DNA of 22,505 nt from Bacillota bacterium (GCA_023424965.1 JAFADI010000258.1:1-22505), one strand, 5' to 3'. Positions 1 through 7,048 are shown, counted from the stretch's first letter. Translations and numbers: made by a program. Notes: a model not told the origin generated them from the letters alone.

Positions 1-605
1 GCTTCGAGGATAGGACCTTGCTCGATATGGGCTTCAAACATTGCCAGGTAATCCATGGGGTTCAACCGGTGATTTTCCGTACCTTTGTACGGGCTGGCAT
101 CCAGGGCTTCCCCAAAAGTTCTGGAGGGGTCCAGGATGCTTCGGGAAGCCAGCATTTTGGACTTTTCAAATTTGCCGCAGATGACTCCCGAGGACATCAT
201 GGCGGGAGGATAAAGAGACCCCTCTTCGTTTGTCCAGATCATGGCCGTAATGGGGTGTCTGTGGGGGATATTGAGCTCCGCAATGGTTTCCAGAACCTCC
301 ATGGCAGACAGCACACCCAGGATCCCGTCGTAGTTTCCGCCGTTTTTAACGGAATCCACATGGGAGGCCATGACAATTCTCTTTAAACCGGATTCCGACC
401 CGGGAAGGGTGGCGTACATGTTGGCCATGTCGTCCGTTTCGATGACCGCTCCGATGGCGGTCATCCTTTTGGCGAACTCATCCCTTGCCTGATGGGCCTC
501 CGGTGACAGGGAGTATCTAGTGATTCCACCGTGGCCCGCATCTCCGAACCCGGAAAAAGTCTTGATCTTATCTTCCATTCTTTTCACGTTACAGGCATAC
601 ATCAT
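1..605 (-). CDS. M20-family Zn-dependent amidase / N-carbamoyl-L-amino-acid hydrolase-like (partial)
   Basis: The reverse strand reads about 201 codons and runs off the left edge, so only the N-terminal half is present. Visible motifs are those of the carbamoylase/allantoate amidohydrolase group of peptidase family M20: SHVDSV (H82), GGNYDGILG (D93), WTNEEGS (E127/E128) and EAHIEQGP (H193). In the family, H-D-E-H residues at these places bind two metal ions, and the enzymes release the N-carbamoyl or ureido group from small substrates in the cytoplasm. The usual NEEGxRF reads NEEGSLYPP here, so the substrate may differ from that of the classical members. The start is the first of two tandem ATGs; AAAGGAG lies 8 bases upstream. 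It is transcribed leftwards, away from the ketopantoate reductase. Family assignment is firm; substrate is unknown. Confidence 0.85.
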   Translation of the reverse strand, partial: MMYACNVKRMEDKIKTFSGFGDAGHGGITRYSLSPEAHQARDEFAKRMTAIGAVIETDDMANMYATLPGSESGLKRIVMASHVDSVKNGGNYDGILGVLSAMEVLETIAELNIPHRHPITAMIWTNEEGSLYPPAMMSSGVICGKFEKSKMLASRSILDPSRTFGEALDASPYKGTENHRLNPMDYLAMFEAHIEQGPILE

Positions 606-649
606 ATGAAATCTCCTTTGAATGAATTGTTTTTGCGGCGCAGCTGCAG

Positions 650-692
650 AAAAACATAAAAGGGCGCATAACTTTTTAAAAGTATGCACCCT
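650..692 (-). promoter_or_regulatory. Leader hairpin with U-rich tail before the amidase gene (attenuator-like)
   Basis: On the minus strand AGGGTGCATA pairs with TATGCGCCCT (one G-U pair). The stem continues with CTTT/AAAG after a single bulged base, and is followed by TTTATGTTTTT. It looks like an intrinsic terminator, but it lies between a candidate promoter and the amidase ribosome binding site, with no minus-strand gene upstream for it to terminate. A leader attenuator is the simplest reading. I did not recognise a riboswitch class. Confidence 0.5.
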
Positions 693-735
693 TGCAATTA
701 CCAGGCCTGATTTTTCCGATTCAATTCTTTTTATC

Positions 736-765
736 ATTATACCGCCTTTTTTTCTTTTATTGTAT
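736..765 (-). promoter_or_regulatory. Candidate promoter for the amidase gene
   Basis: Perfect -10 hexamer TATAAT on the minus strand (741-736). The matching -35 position at 17-18 bases reads TACAAT or ATACAA, a poor match, so this call rests mainly on the -10. It would place the transcript start near 729 and the hairpin inside the leader. Confidence 0.35.
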
Positions 766-788
766 AGATAATAAAGGAATATGTCAGT

Positions 789-828
789 TTTGTGCTGGAC
801 TACAAAAGAGAGTGTTCTGCAGCACAAA
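789..828. repeat. Inverted repeat, 9-bp arms, 22-base spacer
   Basis: TTTGTGCTG at 789-797 is exactly repeated in inverted orientation as CAGCACAAA at 820-828. It lies in the roughly 340-base divergent region between the amidase and the ketopantoate reductase. It has no T-run on either side, so it is not an obvious terminator. It could be an operator or a relic; function unknown. Confidence 0.4.
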
Positions 829-879
829 CGGGTGATGGCCTTCATCCGGGCAACCTGTTGCAAAATAACTGTATGATGG

Positions 880-908
880 TTGGCGGGAGATTGATGAAGT
901 TATATAAT
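880..908 (+). promoter_or_regulatory. Candidate sigma-A promoter of the ketopantoate reductase gene
   Basis: TTGGCG (880-885), 17-base spacer, TATAAT (903-908). The -10 is perfect and the -35 matches 4 of 6. Predicted transcript start is near 915, leaving a leader of about 30 bases that contains the AAGGAG site before the ATG. Confidence 0.55.
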
Positions 909-945
909 GGAACAAAGACTTAATTTGTAAAGCAAAGGAGAAGCT

Positions 946-1881
946 ATGAGGATTAAAAAGGTAACCCTGATCGGTCTGGGGGCCATGGGTGTTTTTTTCG
1001 CACCGAAACTGGACGCGTATCTGGGAAAAGAAAACTTCAGGATACTTGCCGGTGGTGAACGGAAGGAAAGAATACAGGCAAAGGGCATAACCGTTAACGG
1101 GACAAGGCATCACTTCACCGTCATCACTCCGGAAACGCAAGGGGATCCGGCAGACCTGGTCATCATGGCGGTAAAGGATACGGGACTTACGCAGGCCATC
1201 CATGACATCGGGAATCAGGTGGGACAGCATACCCAGATCCTTTGTGTAATGAATGGAATTGACAGTGAGGAACGGGTTGCAGCGGTCTATGGCTGGGAAC
1301 ACGTTCTGTATTCCTATATGAGGGTTTCCATCGCCATGAAGGACGGAGCGGCAGATTTTGATCCCGAACGGGGGAAAGTGCACTTCGGAGAGGCAAAGAA
1401 CGGCGAATTGTCCGAAAGGGTCAAGTCCATCAAGGAATTGTTTGATGCCTGCCAGATAAAGTACAGTGTTGACCCGGACATGATCCGGGGCATGTGGTTC
1501 AAGTTCATGTGCAACATCGGGGAAAACCTGACCTGTGCGCTTTTGGGCGTGCCCTTCGGCGCTTTTCACGTAAGCGAACACGCCAATGCCATCCGGCGCC
1601 AGGCCATGGGAGAAGTGGTCGGAATTGCAAACCGGCTTGGCATCGATCTGGGGCAGGAAGATATCGAACGCCAGGAGGGTACCATCAAGAGCCTCCCCTT
1701 CAACAACAAGCCCTCCACCCTGCAGGACCTGGAGAATGGCCGCAGAACGGAAATTGAAATGTTTGCAGGCAAAGTGGTGAAGCTGGGGGAGGAACTGGGT
1801 GTCGAAACACCTCTGAACTGGATGTTTTACCATGGGATTAAGGTATGTGAAGAGAAAAATGCGGGAGCATTCCGCCAATAG
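946..1881 (+). CDS. Ketopantoate reductase family protein (2-dehydropantoate 2-reductase-like)
   Basis: A 311-aa protein with an N-terminal Rossmann fold and a helical C-terminal domain, the usual length and layout of the PanE/ApbA family. Seen: the nucleotide loop GLGAMG (residues 10-15), AVKDTG (75-80), MNGID (102-106), MWFKFMCNIGEN (183-194) with K186 at the catalytic lysine position, and STLQDLENGRRTEIE (257-271) ending in the expected acid. Family members reduce 2-dehydropantoate to pantoate with NADPH for coenzyme A synthesis; several paralogues act on other 2-keto acids, and no other pantothenate gene is nearby. The start has AAGGAG 8 bases upstream. A strong hairpin terminator follows. 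Family is confident; the exact substrate is not, so no gene symbol is given. Confidence 0.85.
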   Translation: MRIKKVTLIGLGAMGVFFAPKLDAYLGKENFRILAGGERKERIQAKGITVNGTRHHFTVITPETQGDPADLVIMAVKDTGLTQAIHDIGNQVGQHTQILCVMNGIDSEERVAAVYGWEHVLYSYMRVSIAMKDGAADFDPERGKVHFGEAKNGELSERVKSIKELFDACQIKYSVDPDMIRGMWFKFMCNIGENLTCALLGVPFGAFHVSEHANAIRRQAMGEVVGIANRLGIDLGQEDIERQEGTIKSLPFNNKPSTLQDLENGRRTEIEMFAGKVVKLGEELGVETPLNWMFYHGIKVCEEKNAGAFRQ

Positions 1882-1905
1882 TACCTGCTGGTGACGGGAC
1901 AGGAA

Positions 1906-1940
1906 AAACCAACAGCCCAAACCTCACGGGCTGTTGGTTT
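1906..1940. terminator. Bidirectional intrinsic terminator
   Basis: Perfect 13-bp stem (AAACCAACAGCCC / GGGCTGTTGGTTT) with a 9-base loop, between two convergent genes. Read on the minus strand it is followed by further T residues (TTTTTCC); on the plus strand the tail is weaker (TTTATGCTTCTT). It probably ends both the ketopantoate reductase and the AraC-type transcripts. Confidence 0.85.
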
Positions 1941-1947
1941 ATGCTTC

Positions 1948-2817
1948 TTACCTCTTTGCAATGGGAATCCAGAGCTCACTCTTGTAGTTGGGGAGGCTGG
2001 TATCCCTGCCTTCGTTCCGCAGTATTTCCGGTCCCCCGGTCAATTCATAGCCGGAGGTGGGAAACCATTCGGAATAAATCCTTGCCCACACGTCCTGCAG
2101 CGCCTTGGGAAACTCCCCGATCGCCGTAAACACCGCCCAGGTGCCTGCATCCACGGGTAAAACCTCCCAGCGCTCCGGCACGGGGCGGGAAGTGGCAACC
2201 CCAATGTACTGGTCCAGCAGCGTTCCTTCCGCCCTGCCTTCCGTGAAGTTGGCGGATACGCATAGGATGCCCTTCGGTTCCACATCGGAAAGCTCCTTCA
2301 GCGCGGTAAAATCCTTTTCCCTCAGCCTTGCCCACATATCGTCCATCTGGGGGTTCACACCTTCATAAACCAGGGTGATTTGTTTCTTGATCCCTGCAAT
2401 CTGAAATGCTTCCTTTTCAACAATTCGGTAATCCATTTCATTTCCTCCTTTGATCGTCAATTGAAAAGTCATTGGCGGGAATGCCTTTAAAACCGCATCA
2501 CTCTTCCTGGCTTCCGTGGGAGTGACACCGTGCAATGCCTGAAAGGCTCTTGTGAAGGAATCCGGTGAATCATACCCGTACTTGACCGCAAGATCAATGA
2601 TTCTAGCATTGGGATCGCGGAGTTCCAGGGCTGCCAGGGTGAGCCTCCGGCGGCGGATGTATTCACTGAGGGGAAAGCCCGACAGGAAGGAAAACATTCT
2701 TTTAAAATGATATTCCGAGCAGCAGGCGAGCCTTGCCACTTTTTGAAGATCGATTTCCCCGTCCAGATTCGCTTCAATATAATTCATTGCAAGATTCATC
2801 TGTTTTAGTGCATTCAT
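1948..2817 (-). CDS. AraC-family regulator with GyrI-like effector domain
   Basis: A 289-aa DNA-binding regulator. Residues about 8-105 form the two helix-turn-helix motifs of the AraC family (first around DLQKVARLACCSEYHFKRMF, second around IIDLAVKYGYDSPDSFTRAF, ending GVTPTEARK). Residues about 127-288 form a GyrI-like ligand-binding domain with GGPEILRNEG and the terminal ELWIPI strand; E281 is the acid that in this family often contacts cationic drugs. This is the Rob/BltR-like layout that senses small hydrophobic molecules. The start chosen is the second ATG (2817), 8 bases after AAGGAGG; the ATG two codons earlier is only 2 bases from that site. A longer reading to 2874 has no ribosome site. 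Targets and ligand are not evident. Confidence 0.88.
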   Translation of the reverse strand: MNALKQMNLAMNYIEANLDGEIDLQKVARLACCSEYHFKRMFSFLSGFPLSEYIRRRRLTLAALELRDPNARIIDLAVKYGYDSPDSFTRAFQALHGVTPTEARKSDAVLKAFPPMTFQLTIKGGNEMDYRIVEKEAFQIAGIKKQITLVYEGVNPQMDDMWARLREKDFTALKELSDVEPKGILCVSANFTEGRAEGTLLDQYIGVATSRPVPERWEVLPVDAGTWAVFTAIGEFPKALQDVWARIYSEWFPTSGYELTGGPEILRNEGRDTSLPNYKSELWIPIAKR

Positions 2818-3046
2818 GTTCATGACCTCCTTACTTTTGCATTGTATCAGAAACAAACCGGAGGAATCCGACATTACCGGTGCCGGTTTTGCAGGGTGCC
2901 GGATGAGAAATGGATTATTTAATGCTTATAAATAGTATACCGCATTCAAAGCGAATCCCTACATTTGAAGTAAATATATCACTTGCCTGGTGGAAGATGG
3001 ACAATTAATTGAATATGGTATAAAAAGAGAGGGGGACGATGCGGAA

Positions 3047-4126
3047 ATGAATGGAGACATATCCAATCTGCGGAAGGACATCGACCGTATCAATTTTGAG
3101 CTGCTTGAAATGGTCAACCGCCGTGCTTCAATACTGAAGGAAATCAGCAGGCTGAAGGATGATGCGTCCATGGATTATTTCGACCCTGTGCGGGAAGAGA
3201 AGATGATGGAGGACCTGGTGAAAAACAATCAAGGACCTTTGCCCAATGGACTGGTGAAAGAGATTTTTACCGCCATATTCAAAGCTTCGCTGCAGTACAT
3301 GGGCATCAACCGTGACAGAAGGCTGCTGGTCAGCTCCGGGTATGACAACGGTTTTTTGAACATACGGCAGATGTTCGGCCTTTCCTCCGACCGGCCCATC
3401 ATCATCGCGGGACCCTGTGCCATTGAAAAGGCCGAATATCTGGAGACCATTGCGGAACTGCTGAGTAAAAACGGGATCGGGTTTCTGCGGGGAGGGGCTT
3501 TCAAGCCCAGGACATCGCCCTATGACTTCCAGGGGCTGAGGCTGGAGGGGCTCAAAATCCTCAAAGCCGTGGGAAAGGCCTTCGGTTTGATTACGGTAAC
3601 CGAGGTGGTGGATACACGCGATGTTGAAATCGTCGCCCAGTACGCAGACGTACTGCAGATCGGTGCGCGCAACATGCAGAATTATGAAATGCTCAAGGAA
3701 GTAGGGCAGGCGGATCGGCCCGTTTTGCTAAAAAGAGGCATGAGCGCAACCATCCAGGAATTTATACTGGCCAGTGAGTATATCGGACTGCAGGGCAACC
3801 GGAAGATTCTGCTCTGCGAAAGAGGGATAAGGACCTATGAAACGAAAACCCGCAATACCCTGGACATAGCCTCCATACCCATTGTAAAGAAAGAGACCAG
3901 CCTGCCCATGCTGGTTGACCTGAGCCATTCCCTGGGCAGGAAAGACATTGTGAATCCGATTGCCAAATCCGTATTGGCTGCGGGGGCGGACGGGTTGATG
4001 GTGGAGGTTCACCCCTATCCGGAAATTGCGGTTTCGGACAGCAAGCAGCAGTTGACCCCGGAGGAATTCCTGGAGCTCTTAAAGTTTATCGGCATGGCGG
4101 CAAATTCCGGTATCGGCGGGGAATAG
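3047..4126 (+). CDS. aroA(G)-like: Bifunctional chorismate mutase / 3-deoxy-7-phosphoheptulonate synthase (type I-beta)
   Basis: A 359-aa two-domain enzyme. Residues 1-90 are an AroQ-type chorismate mutase (LRKDIDRINFELLEMVNRRA). Residues 110-350 are a type I-beta DAHP synthase, which condenses phosphoenolpyruvate and erythrose 4-phosphate at the first step of aromatic synthesis. Seen: AGPCAIE, RGGAFKPRTSPYDFQG, QIGARNMQN, LLKRGM, CERGIRTYETKTRN, DLSHSLGRKD, EVHPYPEIAVSD. The metal ligands C124, H294, E320 and D331 keep exactly the spacing I recall for the Thermotoga maritima enzyme (170, 26, 11). In this fusion type the mutase domain usually gives feedback control by prephenate or chorismate. 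The start is the ATG at 3047, behind a GGGGG-rich site 11 bases away. A GTG at 2990 would add 19 residues before the mutase helix and has only a weak site. Confidence 0.93.
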   Translation: MNGDISNLRKDIDRINFELLEMVNRRASILKEISRLKDDASMDYFDPVREEKMMEDLVKNNQGPLPNGLVKEIFTAIFKASLQYMGINRDRRLLVSSGYDNGFLNIRQMFGLSSDRPIIIAGPCAIEKAEYLETIAELLSKNGIGFLRGGAFKPRTSPYDFQGLRLEGLKILKAVGKAFGLITVTEVVDTRDVEIVAQYADVLQIGARNMQNYEMLKEVGQADRPVLLKRGMSATIQEFILASEYIGLQGNRKILLCERGIRTYETKTRNTLDIASIPIVKKETSLPMLVDLSHSLGRKDIVNPIAKSVLAAGADGLMVEVHPYPEIAVSDSKQQLTPEEFLELLKFIGMAANSGIGGE

Positions 4127-4184
4127 ACCCGAAGGAGAAAGCACGTCCGGTTCGGCACCGGCTTTCCCCTCGGCAGAAATTCAA

Positions 4185-4213
4185 TTGACATTGGTTTGAT
4201 ATCAAACTATAAT
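4185..4213 (+). promoter_or_regulatory. Consensus sigma-A promoter of the MarR gene
   Basis: TTGACA (4185-4190), 17-base spacer, TATAAT (4208-4213): a full consensus match. Expected transcript start is about 4220, the A of the ATG, so the message is probably leaderless. Confidence 0.88.
4194..4207. promoter_or_regulatory. Perfect 14-bp palindrome, likely MarR operator 1
   Basis: GTTTGATATCAAAC fills most of the spacer between the -35 and -10 of the MarR promoter, so bound protein would block polymerase. The same palindrome with only the central bases changed occurs before the next gene (4659-4672). This is what an autoregulating MarR protein is expected to have. Confidence 0.8.
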
Positions 4214-4219
4214 GGGAGT

Positions 4220-4642
4220 ATGGCTACAAGAGACGCGATATCATTAATTTCAAAAATCAGAGAGAAGGTCAACCGGTTTATAGCATCGGAGATGTTGAAA
4301 CATGGGGTTGAGGGTATTGTAACATCCCATGGGGATATCATCTATGCTCTTTTTAAGAAGCCAAGGCTGGCCATGGCGGAGATTGCCGCGAAGATCGGCA
4401 GGGACAAGTCGACGGTCACGGCACTTGTCGACAAATTGGTCAGGCTGGGGTATGTGACAAAGGAAAGGGATACCGGGGATACAAGGGTTGTTTATGTGGC
4501 CCTGACCCATAAGGGGAAGGAACTGGAGTCCATATTCGAAGCAATATCAAGGAAGACCCTGGACGTGTTTTACTCAGGCATCCCGGAAAAAGAAAAGGAG
4601 GAGTTGATGCGAATCTTAAATAAGATTTATGAGAACTTCTAA
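4220..4642 (+). CDS. MarR-family transcriptional regulator
   Basis: A 140-aa winged-helix repressor of normal MarR length. N- and C-terminal helices (about 5-28 and 105-140) form the dimer region; the DNA-binding part is about 50-98, with recognition helix KSTVTALVDKLVRLG and wing RDTGDTRVVYVALT. The ATG at 4220 coincides with the predicted transcript start, so it has no room for a ribosome binding site (GGGAG is 1 base away). A TTG at 4196 lies inside the promoter and cannot be the start; the next ATG would cut into the first helix. It probably represses itself and the adjacent alpha/beta hydrolase gene through paired palindromes on either side of it. The effector is unknown; the neighbours (hydrolase, aldo/keto reductase) suggest a small organic or carbonyl compound. 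Confidence 0.92.
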   Translation: MATRDAISLISKIREKVNRFIASEMLKHGVEGIVTSHGDIIYALFKKPRLAMAEIAAKIGRDKSTVTALVDKLVRLGYVTKERDTGDTRVVYVALTHKGKELESIFEAISRKTLDVFYSGIPEKEKEELMRILNKIYENF

Positions 4643-4658
4643 TTTTTTTGCCTATATA

Positions 4659-4672
4659 GTTTGACGTCAAAC
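4659..4672. promoter_or_regulatory. Perfect 14-bp palindrome, likely MarR operator 2
   Basis: GTTTGACGTCAAAC, 17 bases after the MarR stop and just upstream of the hydrolase. It matches operator 1 at 12 of 14 positions, differing only in the two central bases (shared form GTTTGAYRTCAAAC). Candidate -10 sequences (TATAGT overlapping it, TATATG just after) are present, but no convincing -35 was found. Confidence 0.75.
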
Positions 4673-4699
4673 CATTATATGTTGTGAGGAGGAACGAGG

Positions 4700-5527
4700 A
4701 TGAAGGATTATACCAAAACATTACCTGGGCATGTGGAAAAATATATTGGGGAAAACGATTTGTTTTTAGAAATCCTTGAAGGTAAAAACCATTCGGGGGC
4801 AGCGGAAAAAAGGCCCCCTCTGCTTTTTGTACACGGGGCCTACACCGGAAGCTGGATGTGGAGCAAATACCTTCCTCATTTTGTGGAGGGAGGCTGGAAA
4901 TGCTACGCAATGAATCTGAGGAGCCACTACAAAAGCAGAGTGATGGACCTGACAAAGGTATCCTTCGACGATTATCTGGAGGATATTCAGGAAGTTATTG
5001 CAGCGTGCGGTGAACCTCCGGTAATCATCGGATTCAGCATGGGTGGAATCCTTGTTCAGAAGGCGGCGGAAACGGTTCAACCGGCGGGGATGGTGTTAAT
5101 CGATACAAGCATAAGCAGGGAAGTACATGAAATCGTTCCATGGGAACAAAGGGTTGAAGGCTCACCGGGAATCATCGTGCCTGCCCCCGCCCGGGAAGAG
5201 AGCTCAAGCATGGATGAATCGGCGGATGACATTGCTTTTCAAAAAAAATACCTGGCAATGGAATCTTCGAAAGCATTCATGGCTTCCTCCTTCCGTTTTG
5301 GAGCAAAGGAAGGAATCTCCATCGACAGCAGCCTGATAACCTGCCCATGCCTGGTCATCAAAGCAGTAAACAGCGAGAGGGATGACCGGGAGGGAAGGGC
5401 GACCGCAGAACATCTCAATGCCGAATACGCAGGACTTTGGAATACCACCCACACCGGACTGCTGGTGGGACAAAGATATATGGAGGCAGTCGATAGAATA
5501 ATGGAGTGGCTGAAAATGAATTTGTAA
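4700..5527 (+). CDS. Alpha/beta hydrolase
   Basis: A 275-aa single-domain alpha/beta hydrolase with no signal peptide, so cytoplasmic. Seen: oxyanion-hole segment FVHGAYTGSWMW (HG at 45-46), nucleophile elbow GFSMGG with S113, candidate acid in the ERDDREG stretch (about 226-232) and H251 in NTTHTGLL. A helical cap lies between about 140 and 200. Such enzymes cleave esters, lactones or C-C bonds; the sequence does not tell which. GAGGAGG sits 7 bases before the ATG. The gene follows a MarR operator-like palindrome, so it is likely induced when the MarR protein releases DNA; the aldo/keto reductase 110 bases further on may be part of the same response. Confidence 0.88.
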   Translation: MKDYTKTLPGHVEKYIGENDLFLEILEGKNHSGAAEKRPPLLFVHGAYTGSWMWSKYLPHFVEGGWKCYAMNLRSHYKSRVMDLTKVSFDDYLEDIQEVIAACGEPPVIIGFSMGGILVQKAAETVQPAGMVLIDTSISREVHEIVPWEQRVEGSPGIIVPAPAREESSSMDESADDIAFQKKYLAMESSKAFMASSFRFGAKEGISIDSSLITCPCLVIKAVNSERDDREGRATAEHLNAEYAGLWNTTHTGLLVGQRYMEAVDRIMEWLKMNL

Positions 5528-5637
5528 TCATGTTATTCCGACGCAGGAAAGGGTAAAAATAATTGGCTTTGGCCAACAACTGAATAATTACATCCATGCG
5601 GTGAAAACAATATTTAATGTAAAGGAGAGTGTCTGTT

Positions 5638-6480
5638 ATGCCGGGAAAGATCATGGAAGTGGAATTGAACGACGGCTTGAAAGTGCCTGTCATTGGTTTT
5701 GGGACTTATTCTTTAAATGGCGCGGACGGGGTAAAGGCCATCAAAGGTGCAATTGATATGGGATACCGGCTGCTTGATACCGCCTTCAATTATGAAAACG
5801 AAGGTGCGGTAGGTGAAGCAGTCCGGCAAAGCTCCGTACCCCGGGAGAAGCTTCTGATTACTTCGAAACTGCCGGGACGCCACCATTCCTATAAGAAAGC
5901 AATCACGACGGTCCAGGAATCATTGTATCGAGGGGGCCTGGATTATTACGATTTATATCTGATTCATTGGCCCAACCCAAGGGTGGATTTATATGTTGAG
6001 GCATGGCAGGCTTTGATCGAAGCAAAAAAGCAGGGACTGATCCGGTCCATCGGAGTCTGCAATTTCCTGCCGGAGCACATCCGGCGGCTGGTCAATGAGA
6101 CCGGTGTAAAACCGAGCATAAATCAAATTGAGCTTCACCCTTATTTTAACCAGGAAGAACAGCGCCTCTGGGATGCGGAGCAGGATATTGCCACGGAATC
6201 CTGGAGCCCTCTGGGAAAAGGCAGCGATATACTGCAAAATGAAAAAATCGCTGAAATAGCCAAAGTTCACGGGAAGACAGCCTCACAGGTTGTTTTGCGC
6301 TGGCATGTGCAGCTTGGAGCCATCCCCATTCCCAAGGCAGCTTCGCAGCAGCACCAGGCCGAAAATCTCGACATCTTTGATTTTGAACTGTCGGAAGAAG
6401 AAGTGGGAGCGATTTGCGGACTGACCCGTGCGTCCGGAAGGGTCAGCAATCAGGACCCCAACATACACGAAGAGTTTTAA
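5638..6480 (+). CDS. Aldo/keto reductase
   Basis: A 280-aa TIM-barrel oxidoreductase of the AKR family (2,5-diketo-D-gluconate reductase/YvgN-like), which reduces aldehydes and ketones with a nicotinamide cofactor. The catalytic tetrad is complete: D47, Y52 (NYENE), K77 (TSKLPG) and H110 (LIHWP). GFGTYSL, IGVCNF and WSPLGKG are also family signatures. In the cofactor segment IPKAASQQHQAEN the residues that usually read K-S and R, and that hold the 2'-phosphate of NADPH, are K-A and H, so cofactor preference may be shifted. The ATG at 5638 has AGGAG 10 bases upstream; the GTG at 5629 lies 1 base from that site. Close to the MarR-controlled hydrolase on the same strand. Confidence 0.92.
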   Translation: MPGKIMEVELNDGLKVPVIGFGTYSLNGADGVKAIKGAIDMGYRLLDTAFNYENEGAVGEAVRQSSVPREKLLITSKLPGRHHSYKKAITTVQESLYRGGLDYYDLYLIHWPNPRVDLYVEAWQALIEAKKQGLIRSIGVCNFLPEHIRRLVNETGVKPSINQIELHPYFNQEEQRLWDAEQDIATESWSPLGKGSDILQNEKIAEIAKVHGKTASQVVLRWHVQLGAIPIPKAASQQHQAENLDIFDFELSEEEVGAICGLTRASGRVSNQDPNIHEEF

Positions 6481-6613
6481 CGAGCTCTCAATAAAACTTT
6501 GCGGAAATATTCGCTGTCCTTGTTTATGGCAACTTAATGTGATAAGCTTAAAAGGTCAGCTATAAGGGCTAATTTGTTTTCAAAAGGGATATACTAAATT
6601 TGAGGTGTTGAAT

Positions 6614-6784
6614 ATGGGCAGACCAAGTAAACCGATGGCAAAGAATTCAAACAGTAAATTTACAACAAGAAACAACAAACAGGATATATTTTCCAGAATG
6701 GCAAAATCTTCAAAACTGAAAGCAGAAATGGATAAGCGAACTACGGAGGGTAGTAAACCTGCGGAGGATAATCCCAATGCATGA
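6614..6784 (+). CDS. Small basic hypothetical protein (56 aa)
   Basis: Not recognised. The frame runs from an ATG with GAGGTG 6 bases upstream to TGA. The protein is short and hydrophilic, rich in Lys, Asn, Ser and Arg, has no hydrophobic segment and no Cys, begins MGRPSKP and is probably largely disordered. A strong terminator about 70 bases downstream supports a short independent transcription unit. It could instead be a small structured RNA with a chance reading frame, but the ribosome site and clean end favour a peptide. Confidence 0.5.
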   Translation: MGRPSKPMAKNSNSKFTTRNNKQDIFSRMAKSSKLKAEMDKRTTEGSKPAEDNPNA

Positions 6785-6852
6785 GCCAGCCGCAAGGGGA
6801 AGATCCGGGCACACATGAAGAGCTCTAACTATATTCCAATGGATAAAATGAG

Positions 6853-6888
6853 GCGGTTCCGTTCAAAAAAGAACGGGACCGCTTTTTT
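6853..6888 (+). terminator. Intrinsic terminator
   Basis: Stem GCGGTTCCGTTC / GAACGGGACCGC (12 bp with one G-T pair), A6 loop, followed by TTTTTTAT. Ends the transcript carrying the small protein and insulates the PadR operon. Confidence 0.9.
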
Positions 6889-6999
6889 ATCCTCCAAATT
6901 CTGAAAGGCCTATAGCTATCGAAAAGGATGAAAGTAGAGCATCAATATATTTCATTATAGTATGGCAAATAATAGTTGCATAAATTTATTAATGATATA

Positions 7000-7029
7000 T
7001 TTACAATAGTGTGTGACATACAGTATAAT
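7000..7029 (+). promoter_or_regulatory. Promoter of the PadR operon with dyad operator in the spacer
   Basis: TTTACA (7000-7005), 18-base spacer, TATAAT (7024-7029). The spacer contains the dyad TGTGTGACATACA (7010-7022), self-complementary apart from one mismatched pair and the centre. PadR proteins often bind sites with ATGT/ACAT-like arms, so autoregulation is plausible. Confidence 0.65.
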
Positions 7030-7048
7030 GAGATCAAGAGGTGATCCT

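Noticed and set aside
784..1920. 378-codon open frame on the minus strand
   Set aside because: Entirely antisense to the well-supported ketopantoate reductase; no ribosome site and no recognisable domain.
3001..3024. Possible promoter TGGACA ... TATAAA before the DAHP synthase
   Set aside because: Spacer is only 15 bases and the hexamers are imperfect; not strong enough to list as a feature.
4141..4170. Hairpin CCGGT-TCGGC-ACCGG after the DAHP synthase gene
   Set aside because: Five-bp stem followed by CTTTCCCC, not a convincing intrinsic terminator.
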